Assembly: GCA_016303085.1 (NCBI GenBank)
Contig: JAEDMI010000108.1
Coordinates: forward strand, 1-8,254
Length of the DNA: 8,254 nt
Source: Acetatifactor sp.
GTDB taxonomy: Bacteria > Bacillota > Clostridia > Lachnospirales > Lachnospiraceae
Direction of reading: 5' to 3'
This document shows, in pieces, positions 6,084 through 8,254 of this stretch. The position numbers and the translations under genes are program-made. Within the stretch, counting starts at the first letter, position 1, and each line of letters starts with the position of its first letter. Under the pieces are notes generated by a model, which saw only the letters and a list, made by a program, of their open reading frames with translations, was not told the DNA's origin and made no database searches.

Positions 6084-8254
6084 ATGGTTAAGTTACAAAT
6101 CTGCTGCTTGCTGATTATTTTGTTTATAACTGCGCTATACTTTCAGGCAAAAAGAGTGAAAACACATTCCCATATTCTGTTTTCCCTATCGCTTTGGACG
6201 ACTGTGTTTAATTTGCTGTTTGATATGATTACGGTCTATACGGTAAATCATTTGGATACTGTTTCTGCGTGGCTCAATAGGATATGTCATACTCTTTTCT
6301 TGGGAAGTCTTGTCATGGAGGTCTTTCTCTTCTATCTGTACAGCGTTGTGCTGATAGACGATAACAGGACAAAAAAGCGCAATTTATGGCTCGCAGCGGT
6401 GCCTGTCTGGGTAGCATGGCTTGGCCTGGTGCTTTTGCCTATACAGTATATGGAAACCGCCGGGGGAAATTATTCCGACGGTCCTGCTTTATGGGTTGCA
6501 AAGGGAGTTATGATATTATACACAATTCTCATGCTTTATGCGCTTATACGTCATTGGCGGGAAATAGATCAGAAAAAGAGATTTTCTGTAGCGCTTGCTT
6601 TCGGTATTCAGATCGGAGTAATGGCATTCCAGTCTGTATTCCCTACATCACTAATCAGCAGCATGGGCCTTACGTTGATTAATCTGGCTTTTTTTATGAC
6701 TGTAGAGAGCCCGGATGTGCTTTTGGTGGAAAAACTGCGTACGGAGAAAGCGAGAGCGGATGAAGCAAATTCGGCAAAGTCTCAGTTCCTGTCCAATATG
6801 TCCCACGAGATTCGGACTCCCATGAATACAATTGTAGGTATGACGGATATTTTGCTGCGGGAAGAACTGCCGAAGAAGACAAGAGAATATTTATATAATA
6901 TTAAAAATTCTGGAGAAGCACTGCTCACTATTATCAATGATATTCTGGACTTTTCCAAAATTGAAGCCGGAAAGCTGAGTATTGTGGAGGATGAATATGA
7001 GCCTATGTCCATATTCAACGATTTGTCCATGATGTTTCTGAATCGTATCGGCAGGAAAAGGGTTGAACTATTGTACGATATATCTCCCGATATGCCGTCT
7101 AAACTGTACGGAGACGGACAGAGACTGCGCCAGATTATCGTCAATCTCATGAATAATGCCATAAAATTTACGGAGAGCGGATATGTGCGATTGAAAGTGG
7201 AAGTTAACCCTATGCATGGTGACTGGATTAGTTTGGCTGTTTCAGTACAGGATACAGGTCAGGGAATCAAAGAAGAAGACATTGAAAAGCTCTTTAACTC
7301 CTTCCAACAGGTGGATATGAAGAAAAACCATAGCAAGGAAGGAACGGGTCTGGGACTCTCAATCTCCAAGCAGCTTGTGGAACTGATGCATGGTGAAATC
7401 GGGGTCAGAAGTGTTTACGGAGAGGGAAGTACTTTCTATTTTCATATTCCACAGAAGGTTGTGAAGGCAACTCCTGCAGCCAGAATAGTAGAAGAACGCG
7501 GGCAGAAAAGCACAGTGGGATTTCGCATTTCAAATGATGTGGTGAGAGAGCAGTTGAAGGAACTGGCATACAGATATCGGGTGAACTGTGAGTGTTATGA
7601 TGCGGTGACTGACAAGACGGTTGATTTCCTGATTCTGGACAGTGATAACTCCGTTTCAGAAGAGGAAAGAAGGCTGTTGGTGGAGAACGGTGCGACGATA
7701 TGTGTGTTGCAAAATCCCATGTTGGAAAACATTGTGGACAAGAGATTCACCACAATCAATAAGCCGCTTTATAGTCTGAATTTCTGCCAGTTGCTAAACC
7801 GTGAGGAATTGATATTCAGAAGCTCTGCGCTGGAAGAATTGCATTTTATTGCACCTCAGGCCAGAATTCTCGTAGTGGATGATAACGAGATGAATCTCAA
7901 GGTGGCAAGAGGACTGATGGAGCCGTTTCAGATGCAGGTTGACACTGCGGAAAACGGAAAAAATGCGGTGGAGATGGTACAGCAGAAACAGTATGACATC
8001 GTGTTCATGGACCATATGATGCCGGTTATGGACGGCTTGCAAGCCACTGCTAAAATCAGGGAGCTGGAAGGAGACGGATACCGGGATTTGCCTATCATAG
8101 CTTTATCTGCCAATGCAACTGTTGAGGCGAAGGAGATGTTCCTTCGCGGAAAAATGAACGGCTTTGTGGCAAAACCCATTAAAACCAGAGACCTTGCAAA
8201 ATGTATTATCAAGTGGCTGCCGAAGGAGAAGGTGGTCATGCTGGAAGAAACAAG
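6084..8254 (+). CDS. hybrid sensor histidine kinase with pseudo-receiver and receiver (3' end outside window)
   Basis: The frame is open from the ATG at 6084 to the window edge, giving 723 complete codons. The N-terminus has seven predicted membrane segments (about 1-20, 30-54, 66-91, 100-123, 135-155, 166-187, 188-210), like 7TM sensor modules of kinases. A coiled linker (LRTEKARADEANSAKSQFLSN) leads to HisKA with SHEIRTPMN, phosphoacceptor His241. HATPase_c follows: N-box NLMNN (354-358), G1 DTGQG (390-394) and G2 GTGLGL (420-425), all intact. Residues about 478-585 look like a degenerate receiver (LILDSD with Asp519; INKPL with Lys560). A canonical receiver starts at about 594: VVDDNEMN with Asp599/Asp600, FMDHMMPVMDG with phosphoacceptor Asp643, and AKP with Lys697. 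This layout (HK, degenerate REC, REC) resembles BarA-type hybrid kinases; an HPt domain or output partner may lie beyond the window. It is transcribed separately from the importer operon. The signal is unknown. Confidence 0.93.
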   Translation, partial: MVKLQICCLLIILFITALYFQAKRVKTHSHILFSLSLWTTVFNLLFDMITVYTVNHLDTVSAWLNRICHTLFLGSLVMEVFLFYLYSVVLIDDNRTKKRNLWLAAVPVWVAWLGLVLLPIQYMETAGGNYSDGPALWVAKGVMILYTILMLYALIRHWREIDQKKRFSVALAFGIQIGVMAFQSVFPTSLISSMGLTLINLAFFMTVESPDVLLVEKLRTEKARADEANSAKSQFLSNMSHEIRTPMNTIVGMTDILLREELPKKTREYLYNIKNSGEALLTIINDILDFSKIEAGKLSIVEDEYEPMSIFNDLSMMFLNRIGRKRVELLYDISPDMPSKLYGDGQRLRQIIVNLMNNAIKFTESGYVRLKVEVNPMHGDWISLAVSVQDTGQGIKEEDIEKLFNSFQQVDMKKNHSKEGTGLGLSISKQLVELMHGEIGVRSVYGEGSTFYFHIPQKVVKATPAARIVEERGQKSTVGFRISNDVVREQLKELAYRYRVNCECYDAVTDKTVDFLILDSDNSVSEEERRLLVENGATICVLQNPMLENIVDKRFTTINKPLYSLNFCQLLNREELIFRSSALEELHFIAPQARILVVDDNEMNLKVARGLMEPFQMQVDTAENGKNAVEMVQQKQYDIVFMDHMMPVMDGLQATAKIRELEGDGYRDLPIIALSANATVEAKEMFLRGKMNGFVAKPIKTRDLAKCIIKWLPKEKVVMLEET

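Noticed and set aside
6386..6682. 98-residue open frame within the hybrid kinase gene
   Set aside because: It is out of frame with the kinase membrane region, which is continuous from 6084 and carries recognisable domains downstream.

Overview
The window reads as chromosomal DNA of a Gram-positive Clostridia, most likely a Lachnospiraceae-type gut anaerobe. The grounds are the Firmicutes-style strong Shine-Dalgarno sequences, a T-box riboswitch, a lipoprotein-anchored ABC binding protein, a VanRS-like two-component pair and moderate GC content. All genes lie on the plus strand. I see no insertion sequence, CRISPR array, tRNA or rRNA. The first and last genes are cut by the window edges.

Layout. 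(1) 1-414 is the 3' end of an OmpR/PhoB-family response regulator. After a 120-bp gap holding a 19-bp-period tandem repeat comes its likely partner, a multi-pass membrane sensor histidine kinase (535-2613). I see no terminator hairpin between this kinase and the next promoter. (2) 2654-2970 is a sigma-A type promoter followed by a T-box leader. Its specifier reads UGG (Trp), and it ends in a factor-independent terminator that competes with a 7-bp antiterminator helix. (3) 2977-3147 is a compact, highly self-complementary element with internal repeats, transcribed only when the T-box reads through. I cannot assign it a function, and it is the least explained sequence here. (4) 3209-5914 is a three-gene ABC importer operon (binding lipoprotein, permease, ATPase) of the COG2984/COG4120/COG1101 type, closed by a strong terminator at 5936-5987. 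(5) 6084 to the window end is a hybrid sensor kinase with its own promoter: seven predicted membrane segments, HisKA, HATPase, a degenerate receiver and a true receiver. It is open at the 3' edge.

How it works together. The UGG specifier in front of this importer family argues that the operon is a tryptophan uptake system (trpXYZ-like). When uncharged tRNA-Trp accumulates, the T-box antiterminates, the structured element and operon are transcribed, and the importer brings in tryptophan. The two kinases flanking the operon have separate signals and no visible link to tryptophan. Regulatory calls rest on base pairing worked out by hand; family assignments rest on motif recognition without a database search.
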